Below are positions 8,879 to 17,284 of a DNA stretch of 64,000 bases, piece after piece. A program made the position numbers and the translations under genes. Position 1 is the first letter of the stretch; every line of letters starts with the position of its first letter. Source of the DNA: Rhizobium oryzihabitans (GTDB lineage Bacteria > Pseudomonadota > Alphaproteobacteria > Rhizobiales > Rhizobiaceae); the NCBI RefSeq assembly GCF_010669145.1, contig NZ_CP048632.1, forward strand, positions 1,674,001-1,738,000, read 5' to 3'. The notes beneath the pieces are model-generated. The model worked only from the letters and a program-made list of their open reading frames with translations. It made no database searches and was not told the origin of the DNA.

Positions 8879-9451
8879 TTAGGGCCAGTAAGCCGGGTTC
8901 GTGGCGAAATCCGCAGGGATCGGGGCCATGTCCTTCAATGTAAAATACGCCTGATAGATAGGCTGGCGATGCGCTCCAGCAGCAAGAAGGATTAGCTGCC
9001 ATTCGGCTGCTGTAACAAACACTGGGCCAGTTTCCGTCTTGATGCCGATCCGCCCACCCGGCTGCCCCATATTGATGTATGCCTGTGAAAGAGGGGTGAC
9101 CTCTTCCGTCCACCGCTTCATGTCCTGTGGTGTGGTGCCGAAATGATGGGTGCCGCGCTCATCACCGAAATTGTAGTCGAAACCAAGAGCGAGCCGCCGA
9201 TCCAGTTCCGCTGAAACCATTGTTACAGACACGACAGGTTCTTCGGTAGGCGGTGTCTCGTCCTCGCCTTCAGGTGAATAACCCCATGCACCATCTACAA
9301 AGCGACGGACAAAACCTTCGCGTTCGTCAGGAGGGGGAATGATGGTGGAAAACGCAGGCGCCAGATGCGCTCCGCTATTCAGTGGGTCAGGGTCGGCAGC
9401 AGACACGCCCAGATATTCACCCCCATCAGGATGGTAGTTATAAATATCCAT
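8879..9451 (-). CDS. Tail fibre assembly-like protein with DUF4376 domain
   Basis: The protein is about 190 aa starting MDIYNYHPDGGEYLG. The N-terminal part resembles tail-fibre assembly proteins. The C-terminal half has the DUF4376 pattern, with ELDRRLALGF, GTTPQDMKRW and FVTAAEWQLI. It follows the fibre gene, where fibre chaperones are encoded in P2-like phages. The start at 9451 is 9 bp from the fibre stop codon. Confidence 0.75.
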   Translation of the reverse strand: MDIYNYHPDGGEYLGVSAADPDPLNSGAHLAPAFSTIIPPPDEREGFVRRFVDGAWGYSPEGEDETPPTEEPVVSVTMVSAELDRRLALGFDYNFGDERGTHHFGTTPQDMKRWTEEVTPLSQAYINMGQPGGRIGIKTETGPVFVTAAEWQLILLAAGAHRQPIYQAYFTLKDMAPIPADFATNPAYWP

Positions 9452-9459
9452 GTTCCACC

Positions 9460-10605
9460 TCAAAACTTTATGACGGCGTTGAAAGCAACGTTCCGAGATC
9501 GGGCTTCCGTACCGCCGCTCGCCAAGATCGTGATACCCACGGTGTTCTTTCTGACGCGGTAGGTTTTAAAATCGGAGATACCTTGCCCATATTCCCGCAT
9601 TTGCGAGCCGGAACCTTGCGATATGTCAGTTGGCAAATCGTGGTCATGTCCGGGGTCAGTGTAAGGGTGGGCGTGAGATTTATTGTCGCTATCCTGCCAA
9701 GAGCCAAAACCACGACCACTATCGACGCCGCGCCCATCGTCCCACGCGCGGTCGAACTCACCGCGATTATCCGGCAACTTGAAGGTGCCGTTGCCATTAT
9801 CGGCGAATACGAACGGACCCGCCGTCCAAGTTCCAAGCGCGACAACACGTCCATTGTGTAGCGCCCAATTCCAAAGGGCGGCATAGGATGCCTTGGAGAG
9901 AGACGCCCCATTACGCTTGACGTAGCCCGCCCGCGCCGCCGGTTGTCCGTCCTTGTCGGGATGCCCTACCATTTGTGAGGCGTAGCCTTCGTAAGCCGCG
10001 CCATTGGCGTTGAAAACCTGCCACGTCATGATTGAGCAGTAATCGGCGTGCCAGATAGGCCCAATGTTTTCAGAGGGCAGCGCCGCGCCACTCTGGAAAA
10101 ACGGTACGCGAGCCTCAATGGCGGACTTTTGCGCGGTGCTGACAGGTTTGTCTGCATCAGCGGTATTATTGACCTTATCAAGCCCAACATCAGCTTTCGC
10201 AAGCTCGACATCGGCAGACAGTTCCTTGCCATTGACTTTGCGGCTCGTCGGCACCTTGCCCAAAAGACCTTCAGACAATGCCTGCGCCGTCGCATAATAG
10301 GCCGGAAGCTGGTTCCCGAACTTGAGAGCGTTCGGAGCCGATCCACCTATGATGATCTGGTCAATCTGCTGCTGCGCCAGATCGATTGAGGTTTGCAGAT
10401 TGGCAATCTGCGGCGCGACGTTGACCTGAATGTAATCAAGCGATGCCTGAATGCCTTGGGCTTCCAGGCTTTCGAACGATGCTTCCAGTTCTTCGCGGTC
10501 CACAAGCCGAGCATGAATGTCGGCCATCGTGGAATTCCACAATGGTCGGTCAATCAGCGTCTTCGGCCAGGACGGAAGCTGATATCCGTCAGACCTCTCT
10601 GGCAT
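9460..10605 (-). CDS. Tail fibre protein
   Basis: The protein is about 381 aa starting MPERSDGYQLPSWPKTLID. An N-terminal baseplate-attachment part and a coiled region (LQTSIDLAQQQIDQI) are followed by a central SADVELAKADVGLDKVNNTADADKPVS motif, typical of phage fibre repeats. The C-terminal part (GEFDRAWDDGRGVDSGRGFGSW ... SRNVAFNAVIKF) is the common phage tail-fibre receptor-tip type. Host recognition is the expected role. Confidence 0.85.
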   Translation of the reverse strand: MPERSDGYQLPSWPKTLIDRPLWNSTMADIHARLVDREELEASFESLEAQGIQASLDYIQVNVAPQIANLQTSIDLAQQQIDQIIIGGSAPNALKFGNQLPAYYATAQALSEGLLGKVPTSRKVNGKELSADVELAKADVGLDKVNNTADADKPVSTAQKSAIEARVPFFQSGAALPSENIGPIWHADYCSIMTWQVFNANGAAYEGYASQMVGHPDKDGQPAARAGYVKRNGASLSKASYAALWNWALHNGRVVALGTWTAGPFVFADNGNGTFKLPDNRGEFDRAWDDGRGVDSGRGFGSWQDSDNKSHAHPYTDPGHDHDLPTDISQGSGSQMREYGQGISDFKTYRVRKNTVGITILASGGTEARSRNVAFNAVIKF

Positions 10606-10762
10606 AATCAAGCACCTCGTCGCCTTCCTGCTCAATGATCGCAGCCACCAGCGATCCGCGCATGTTGATTTCGTTCAACGGGTAGAATGTGAAACGCCCA
10701 CGTTTAACGATGCGAGAGAGTTTCACATCATAGGATTTCTCCGGGTCGATCTTGAAAGCCAT
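10589..10762 (-). CDS. Small conserved phage tail protein, 57 aa
   Basis: The frame reads MAFKIDPEKSYDVKLSRIV to VLDYAREV and stops at TGA 10591-10589, overlapping the fibre ATG. It fills the gap between the fibre and the large DUF4815-type gene exactly. No family is recognised. A small baseplate or fibre-connecting role is inferred only from position. Confidence 0.65.
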   Translation of the reverse strand: MAFKIDPEKSYDVKLSRIVKRGRFTFYPLNEINMRGSLVAAIIEQEGDEVLDYAREV

Positions 10763-10770
10763 GGGAACCT

Positions 10771-13040
10771 CTAAAGTGCCGCAATGAAGGCGTCCTGCAC
10801 GAACGGCACGGACACGACATTATTGGTGGTGGCCGCAGGGCGCATGCGGGCGGCAGTCGCCGACGCGCCGAGCGTATAGGTGGAAAGATAGGTCCGGCGC
10901 GCAGGCATCTGCGGGTCAACCGTGATTTCGGTGGTGTCCGGGTTGACAACCGTGTTTCCGACCATGATGGCGGGCGTGAAGGTGTGCCGGTCGGGATCGA
11001 AGGAATCCAGCGTGTATTGCGTCTGGATGCTTGTGGTGGCGAAGCCGAACGCAAAACTGTCACTGACCGCCCGCATACTGTTGCGATTGCGGGCAACGCG
11101 GGAAATCGCTTTCTGGTCAAGCTGGATCATTGGCTGCAAATCAGCCGTCCCCATCATGACCATGCGCAACTCCACGGAAGCGGGAAGACCTACAAGCGGG
11201 TTCGTCGCCGGGTCGCCGTCATCCAGTTCCGTCCAGACAGTGGAACCGGAAGGCCGGATTTCCCAACCGAGCGTGCAGCCACCCGGCACCCACCCGGCAA
11301 ACAGCATGTCGATCTGCGTCATGCCGTCCGCGAGGTTCAAAGCCTGCATCGGAATGACCGTGCGCGGGCTGCGATAACGGGCAGCATTCAGCCGGAAGCA
11401 GATATCCGTTTCCGTCGACCCCTGCGCAAATGCGCCATCTGTCGTCAGGAACTGCGTGCCGCCCGTATACTTGTTCGACCCGGAAATATGCAGCGCATGC
11501 GCGCCGGTCGTTACCGTGACGAAAGCGTAGCGCTTTCCGCTTTCCAGCAGCGTGATGGGCAATTCCGCCCGGTTCCAGCCGACCATAAGATTGGCATGGT
11601 CCAGTTTGCCCTGCGCAAGCACCGCATCAAAACGCGGCATGCCGCCGGTCGTGGTTTCCACGATGAAGATATGTACATCGCCATCAGCACCGACACGGGC
11701 AAATGACAGGTCAAGACTTGTGACCTGCATAGGCTGCGCCACGAGGAAGGATTGGCCGTAGATCGAGCCGCTGATACCAACCTCTTCTGTCACGTATTCC
11801 CAATAAGGTTCGCTATAAGACTCGTACCGAACCTGCCGGACGCCGTAAGTTTGATGGCCGGGACCGCCGTTCGCACCGACATAGACCACTTCGAACGTCT
11901 CGCCGCCGACATTGAACATCTGCCCAACGCGAGCATCGCCACCGAGACCCGACCATCCCGCAACATTTTCGCACGCCCATTGCGTCGGACCATAGGTGAT
12001 GCGAATACGGGACGCTTCCTTTCGGACAAGCGTGGTTTCCGTGTGCACCAACTGCGAAATATTTAGCGTCGCATCCAGCGAAGTGTTTGCAATGCGCGTC
12101 ACCTCATCAAAGGCAGGCACCATGCGGCGACCACGAAAAGCAATCTTCGGATCGTCTTCTGCCTGCACTTCAAGGCGGGCCTGCCCTTCGGCGGCGAAGC
12201 CGAACCGAATACCCTCTTCGATCCGCGCGAGCCAGTCCACATGCGCCATGTCCCAACGGTCGGGGATAAGGCCGTCATCGAACACATAGGCGCGCGCCTC
12301 ATCCGGCAGATCGACTTTCAGGCGGGCAGCGCCGATATCGCGTTGCATCTGGCGAATAATGACCGGACGCGGGATTTCGGTAAGCTTGCCCTGAATATTG
12401 ACGATCTGCGTTTCAATCGTCTCGGTCCTCATGAACAGGCCGTCCAGATCGACTTCCAGCGCCGTAACGCGACCCTCCACTTCGTAGAGGGTTTTCACCC
12501 GGTCGCTATTGCCCGGCTCGATGGCATTGGCATCAATCCCGAAGAGGTCAGCAGCACGAAGGCAATGCATGCGTCCGTTGACGCCACCACCGGCTTGACC
12601 GGAACCGGGTTTGCTTCGCCTGCCGGCACGATCAATTCGACAACCCGGCGGATTGTCTTGGGCGTGCTCCGGTTGACGATAACACTGGTTTCAGGATCAT
12701 CGGAGGTTTCGAAGGGGCGCGTTGCCGTGTCGGTCACTTCCTTGCCGCGCAGCAGGATGGCAACCCAACGCTGGTCGGAAGCTGCCGCAGGGATATGAAT
12801 CTGGAGGTTCATATCGTTCGGCGCTTCCTGCGCATAAACGATTTCCCCGGCGACATAGCGGCCTGCCGACACCGTGATTTCCTGCGCCGATTTCCGCGCC
12901 ACCGTGAAGGCGGCCCAATGGGCGGGATAGCCGATGGCATCCAGCCAGAGGCCGTCCGTCGCGGCCTGCGCCTGCAAACCGATGGCTTCGAAATCCGCGT
13001 GATCGGCGATTTCAGCTTCTGCAAAGGAAGTGCGCTGCAT
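10771..13040 (-). CDS. Large baseplate/tail protein (DUF4815-like), apparent frameshift
   Basis: Two adjacent frames join into one protein of about 756 aa if one G is restored in the GGG run at 12538-12540 (plus strand CCC). The N-terminal part begins MQRTSFAEAEIADHADFE. The corrected junction reads FVLLTSSGIDANAIEPGNSDRVK. The remainder is beta-rich with an N-terminal coiled segment (YEVEGRVTALEVDLDGLF) and resembles DUF4815 phage proteins. It sits between tail protein I and the fibre, so a baseplate or side-tail-fibre component is likely. Confidence 0.7.
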
Positions 13041-13052
13041 GTGTCGTTACCC

Positions 13053-13718
13053 TCAATCCAGCCGCTTGCGATCCATGTAACCGCCGATGGCATGGCTTCC
13101 GTCGATGAAAATAATGTCGTTAAAGGTGATGCCGCGCCGCCATGCGAAGGACACGGAATAAAGCGTGTCCGGCGTCTTGGCTGTGACCATTGCGCGCTTG
13201 GCGCGGCGGATGGGTTCGAGATCGATGGCCGTCATCGCCGCCCGCCCGAAGGCGCTACGGCCAATCTGAAAAAGGTTCTTCGGCGCGGTCAGCGTGACGC
13301 GGACAAGATAATGCGCAACGAACGGCTGATGCGCTATCGGCGTTCGGCCAATCACCGCCCGCCCGAAGGTGAAGCGGTTCGGATGCGCGATGCGGTCCAC
13401 GATTTCCGCATCGACAAACGCAAGATAGCGTTTCAGCCCGGCAAGTGTGCCTTTCAGCGCGCCCAAGGGAGACGCGGGATAGAGCGTCGAAACCCCGGCG
13501 CACTGCGCAATCATTTCCCGCTTGCGCTCTTCGGTCCAATCATCAAACCAGAGATCGACCGAATGATGCACGGCCAGCCACGGCAGAAACCGTGCGGGCG
13601 TCTGGTAGGGGTCCATCAGAACCGCGTAAGGTATCGGCAGATCATCCGACATACCGGCGGCAAGCGCCTTTTCGAACGGCTCAGCCGATGACGGCAGCAA
13701 CACACCTACATCGCTCAT
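13053..13718 (-). CDS. I: Tail protein I (P2 gpI family)
   Basis: This 221-aa protein starts MSDVGVLLPSSAEPFEKAL and has the gpI pattern PARFLPWLAVHHSVDLWFDDW and YPASPLGALKGTLAGLKRYL. It is a baseplate component encoded directly after gpJ, overlapping it by 4 bp as in P2. Confidence 0.9.
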   Translation of the reverse strand: MSDVGVLLPSSAEPFEKALAAGMSDDLPIPYAVLMDPYQTPARFLPWLAVHHSVDLWFDDWTEERKREMIAQCAGVSTLYPASPLGALKGTLAGLKRYLAFVDAEIVDRIAHPNRFTFGRAVIGRTPIAHQPFVAHYLVRVTLTAPKNLFQIGRSAFGRAAMTAIDLEPIRRAKRAMVTAKTPDTLYSVSFAWRRGITFNDIIFIDGSHAIGGYMDRKRLD

Positions 13719-14662
13719 GCCCGCACCTCGACAGCGATGTTAAGGCTGGTCATCACCGGCACCTTGTAGGCATCGGGCTGGATGACAACCGGCGCGAGGT
13801 CGCGCACCCTGATAACGCCGTCACCAAATGCCGCCCCCGAAAACAAGGCTTCGGGGATTTCGCCGCCGATCAGGATGCGGGCGGTTGCCGCTGCGGTGAC
13901 ACGTTTTTCCGCTTCCTGCCGGACGATATCGGCAGACGGCCCGACAGCCGGAATTTCGAGAACAAGCGAGACCGCATATTCCGTCCGCCCGGCGGCCATG
14001 ACAGAGATAGCCACAGCTTCCGGCGCACGGTTCGGGTTCGTTACCGACGCCCGGACTGTATCCAGCTCCAAGGCGGTCGGAAGCCTGCCCATCGGCCCAA
14101 TGACAACAACATCCGTATCGCCGCGACGGCCATGCACCGCCCGGCCATTCACCCGCGCATCCCAAAGCCCAAGTGCCTTATCAGCAGATTGCGGCCAAGC
14201 CGTCCACGCATCATAGAGGTAGCGACCGGCAGAACCGGCGGACGGCAGATCGTAAGACAGGAGATAACGGCGCAATAGCGCGTCATCGCCTTCCATGATC
14301 GCCGCCGCGTTCGCGGTGGCAGGAACCACGGTCAGGCGGACTATGTTGCGGTTTGCTGCGATGGCGTCCAGATTGGACCCCTTCGCATATGCCGCCAGAA
14401 GCGACCGGAACGTGTCATTGACATTCTGGCGGTCCAGAAGGCGCAGGTATGACCAAGCTTCACCGACGACGCCCGCCGGGTCTGTTTCGAGATCCTGCAC
14501 GTCATATTCCGGCAGCGATGGATTGACCGCCCGCAGGGTGTTCCAGAATGCGAGGAAGCGGACCTTGAATTCGCTGTACAGCGTTTCGAAATCCAGCGGG
14601 CTAATCGCATCAGGCAACGGCAGGCGCGAAACATCAATCGTCGTCGGTGCGTAAATCGCCAT
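13715..14662 (-). CDS. J: Baseplate assembly protein J (P2 gpJ family)
   Basis: The protein is about 315 aa starting MAIYAPTTIDVSRLPLPD. It matches the baseplate J-like wedge family (DPAGVVGEAWSYLRLLDRQNVND; YDAWTAWPQSADKALGLWDARV; GPMGRLPTALELDTVRASV). The ATG at 14662 follows the W stop closely; upstream sequence in this frame overlaps W and is not needed. Confidence 0.92.
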   Translation of the reverse strand: MAIYAPTTIDVSRLPLPDAISPLDFETLYSEFKVRFLAFWNTLRAVNPSLPEYDVQDLETDPAGVVGEAWSYLRLLDRQNVNDTFRSLLAAYAKGSNLDAIAANRNIVRLTVVPATANAAAIMEGDDALLRRYLLSYDLPSAGSAGRYLYDAWTAWPQSADKALGLWDARVNGRAVHGRRGDTDVVVIGPMGRLPTALELDTVRASVTNPNRAPEAVAISVMAAGRTEYAVSLVLEIPAVGPSADIVRQEAEKRVTAAATARILIGGEIPEALFSGAAFGDGVIRVRDLAPVVIQPDAYKVPVMTSLNIAVEVRA

Positions 14663-14664
14663 GG

Positions 14665-15042
14665 TCACTTGCCCGGATAAATGACGCGGACGCTGGCGCT
14701 CTCCGCAATGGAGTAATCGCCGCGATGGCCGCGAGGATAATAGGTGCCGAAGATATCGAGCGCGATGACGCCACCGGCATCCGCTTGGGTCACGCGCCCG
14801 GCAGTCATTCGGAAGCGCGGTTCCCATTCGAGGATTGCCGTTGCGGCGGCAGAGTAGAGCGCAAGCACGTTCCGCCGCGTCATCTTGCCGTCGATAAAAT
14901 CAGGGACATTGCTGCCGAAGGTTCGGCGCATGACGCGCGAACCTTTCGGCGTTCTCAGAATTTTGCGGATTGATTGCTCCGTATGCGGCCAATCATTCAG
15001 CGGTGCGCCGGTCTGACCGTTTACGCCGGTTGAGCTTGCCAT
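14665..15042 (-). CDS. W: Baseplate protein W (P2 gpW / T4 gp25 family)
   Basis: The protein is about 125 aa starting MASSTGVNGQTGAPL. The gp25-like core has SIRKILRTPKGSRVMRRTFGSNVPDFIDG, and the C-terminus is SVRVIYPGK. Gene order V-(small)-W-J-I matches P2. Its 5' end overlaps the small gene 14993-15190 in another frame. Confidence 0.9.
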   Translation of the reverse strand: MASSTGVNGQTGAPLNDWPHTEQSIRKILRTPKGSRVMRRTFGSNVPDFIDGKMTRRNVLALYSAAATAILEWEPRFRMTAGRVTQADAGGVIALDIFGTYYPRGHRGDYSIAESASVRVIYPGK

Positions 15043-15190
15043 GGGCGCTATCCTCTTTTTCAGGAAGAACGACATTGCCGAAGGGCGGCGCAAGCTCGCG
15101 GGCTTCGTCGTCGGTCAGGGGGATGATTTCGCCAGCCGACCGCCAGCGCCCGGCGATTTCGCAGCCGGTTCGGACCTTGTAATTTTTCAT
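14993..15190 (-). CDS. Small protein between baseplate V and W
   Basis: This 65-aa protein starts MKNYKVRTGCEIAGRW and contains the segment GEIIPLTDDEARELAPPFGNVV. That pattern is common to short phage proteins that lie next to structural genes. It overlaps the start of W by about 50 bp. The molecular role is unknown; it might be a small structural or assembly factor. Confidence 0.6.
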   Translation of the reverse strand: MKNYKVRTGCEIAGRWRSAGEIIPLTDDEARELAPPFGNVVLPEKEDSAHGKLNRRKRSDRRTAE

Positions 15191-15200
15191 GGGGCGTTCC

Positions 15201-15752
15201 TCAGTCCACAGCGAAGACGTGTTCCGAGCCTTCGACAATCGGCCACTTGCCCGATGAAGAACCGGACATGACATGTACAAGGTCGCCGATCCGGGCAACG
15301 CGCTTGCCGCCGTTACCGCCAAGCTGCACGTTCGGCGATTCAACAATCACCTTCGGCGACGTGACTTTCGCCTGTTCCGCCGATGCTTCAATAACGGTGT
15401 CGCCGATCTTGATATGAAACGGCGTGTCGCTGTTTTCGCGGGCGTTGTCGTCGCTGTAGGTGGAAAAATCTATCTGCGCATCGGTCATGTCGCCGTTTTC
15501 GGAAACAACATCCACCTGCTCGCCGACGCTGTAGAGGACATCCACCTTGACGCCACCGGCAGCAAGCGTCCGCGCCTTGATCCATGGCGTCAGGTACGGC
15601 TTTCCCGCCTGTTCCGACAGCTTGACGCGGTATTTGGATTTGTCGTCACTGACTTCGGCAATCGTACCCTTGCGCCGCCGGTTGCGGTTCCGGCGCTCAA
15701 GTTCGGCTATGCGAACATAAAGGTCTGTGATCTGGTCCACCAAACTGGCCAT
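15201..15752 (-). CDS. V: Baseplate assembly protein V, spike (P2 gpV family)
   Basis: This 183-aa protein starts MASLVDQITDLYVRI. It has an OB-fold region (RRRKGTIAEVSDDKSKYRVKL) and a beta-helical C-terminal tip (GDTVIEASAEQAKVTSPKVIV, then repeats) as in gpV spikes. It punctures the outer membrane. The usual metal-binding tip motif is not evident in the last residues. Confidence 0.88.
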   Translation of the reverse strand: MASLVDQITDLYVRIAELERRNRNRRRKGTIAEVSDDKSKYRVKLSEQAGKPYLTPWIKARTLAAGGVKVDVLYSVGEQVDVVSENGDMTDAQIDFSTYSDDNARENSDTPFHIKIGDTVIEASAEQAKVTSPKVIVESPNVQLGGNGGKRVARIGDLVHVMSGSSSGKWPIVEGSEHVFAVD

Positions 15753-16498
15753 CAGGGCGATCCCTCGTAAGGCGTGATCAACATGGCGTCGGCCTCGTCA
15801 TGAATAAGACCGTATCGCCGCATGGCGGTCTGCAATTCGCTGGCGTTGCCGGACAACTGCGCACGAATGAGAGCAATCTTTTCGGCCATGGAAGGATCAT
15901 TCGGAACAAGGTCGCTTTCGCATTTGGCGAGGAACTTGGCGAACGCCGAATCCGGGTTGAGCGGGACACCGCGTAACGGTTCGGCGACCATGCTCGCGGT
16001 GATTTTCAGTTGGTGCGCGGCAAGCCGCACGCCGTTCGTATCGCCGCTGATGCGCGAGCGCGATGCAGATTGAAACGACGAACAGAGAGAGCGGAAGATT
16101 TCCGCCCATTCGTTCTCCGGGTCATTGAGAGCATCGCCGGTCTGACGAAGCGCCATATCAAGGTGAAACTCAAACGTCGCGTCGGTCGCGGGCATTCCGA
16201 GAATAACGCTTTCGTCCGTCTCGGTATCGGTGACGGCGTGCGCCGTGGTCACGCCAGCTTCAAAAACGATATCGAGTTGCCCCGGCGATGCCAGCGAGCG
16301 AAGCTCAAGGCCCTCTATCAATTTCGAACCGTCCGTGTAGACGGAGATGAAAGGCTTATCTTTATCCGTCCGCAAGGAGCCATCGGCAGCGATATCAAGC
16401 ACGCCGATTTCGCTGTCCAGCACGTTGGAACCGACAACCGTGTTTCCCTTGATCGCCTCCACGGCGCAGATGCGGGCAGCAAACCGGATGAAGGACAT
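15752..16498 (-). CDS. Conserved phage structural protein upstream of baseplate V
   Basis: This 248-aa protein starts MSFIRFAARICAVEAIKG and ends overlapping the ATG of V. It has no signal peptide or transmembrane segment. Its position between the head-completion genes and the baseplate suggests a head-tail connector or tail-terminator function. The family is not recognised. Confidence 0.6.
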   Translation of the reverse strand: MSFIRFAARICAVEAIKGNTVVGSNVLDSEIGVLDIAADGSLRTDKDKPFISVYTDGSKLIEGLELRSLASPGQLDIVFEAGVTTAHAVTDTETDESVILGMPATDATFEFHLDMALRQTGDALNDPENEWAEIFRSLCSSFQSASRSRISGDTNGVRLAAHQLKITASMVAEPLRGVPLNPDSAFAKFLAKCESDLVPNDPSMAEKIALIRAQLSGNASELQTAMRRYGLIHDEADAMLITPYEGSP

Positions 16499-16506
16499 GG
16501 AGGCTC

Positions 16507-16884
16507 CTAAAGCTCTTTCAGGGCGACAGCGATAAGGTTGCTGTGCCGGTCACTGACGAAATCGACCGACCAAGCCGGTTCGCCAGCCCTGTCCATCGCA
16601 CGCACCCGGTCACCGGATTGAAGCGCCGGGCCTTGGTATGTCGAGCGGTCAACGAACAGAACGGCATCCGCCGCAGCGAAGCGAACGCGATGAGGGCCGC
16701 TAGCGGCATTGCCTGCCGGTCGCGTTGTGTCGTCTTCCGTGTGAAGGGCCTCGCAGCGGATGACGATCTGCGGGCGTTCCGGGTCCACCCTGCCGTTCGC
16801 CATGAACGACAGGCGAACTGTTTCGCCAAAAGCGCCGCCAACCTTACGGTCAACGGCAGCTTCCAGTTTCCGCCAATCGACCAT
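16507..16884 (-). CDS. Putative head-tail joining / head completion protein
   Basis: The protein is about 125 aa starting MVDWRKLEAAVDRKVGGAFG. The ATG lies just after the DUF2190 gene. Its size and its position after the capsid block fit lambda FII-like head-tail joining proteins (about 117 aa). The C-terminal part has YQGPALQSGDRVRAMDR and VDFVSDRHSNLIAV. The assignment is from context and weak resemblance. Confidence 0.55.
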   Translation of the reverse strand: MVDWRKLEAAVDRKVGGAFGETVRLSFMANGRVDPERPQIVIRCEALHTEDDTTRPAGNAASGPHRVRFAAADAVLFVDRSTYQGPALQSGDRVRAMDRAGEPAWSVDFVSDRHSNLIAVALKEL

Positions 16885-16885
16885 G

Positions 16886-17209
16886 TTACTGGTCAACCAG
16901 CACTTCGCCGAAATCGGACGGGTTGATTGCATCCGCAGCGGCATAGCCGATCTTCGGACTCGCACCACCGTTGTCAGCGGTTGTTGCTTTAGCGCCATCC
17001 CAATAAAGGATTGCACCTTCAGCCCACCCCTGCGCTTTGGTCTTCGGCAGAGTGAAGAGACCCTTTCGGGCAATATTGACACGCTGACCAGCCTTGGCGG
17101 AAAACTCCGCTACGCCGAACAGCTTGCCGACAAGAACGCCGTCGCCGGAATTGACATCGGCGGGCGCGGTGACTTCCACCGTATCGGCGGGGCCTCGATA
17201 ATTTTTCAT
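16886..17209 (-). CDS. DUF2190 family phage protein
   Basis: The protein is about 107 aa starting MKNYRGPADTVEVTAPADV. The GDGVLVGKLFGVAEFSAKAGQ and IARKGLFTLPK segments are typical of DUF2190, small proteins encoded after the major capsid gene and probably decorating the capsid. The ATG at 17209 is chosen over an upstream alternative start. Confidence 0.8.
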   Translation of the reverse strand: MKNYRGPADTVEVTAPADVNSGDGVLVGKLFGVAEFSAKAGQRVNIARKGLFTLPKTKAQGWAEGAILYWDGAKATTADNGGASPKIGYAAADAINPSDFGEVLVDQ

Positions 17210-17284
17210 GGTGATCTTCCTTGCGATCAACGTGAGGGGAAAGGGAGAGCCGGGCGGCTCTCCTAACGAAGTCAGGCGGGCGGC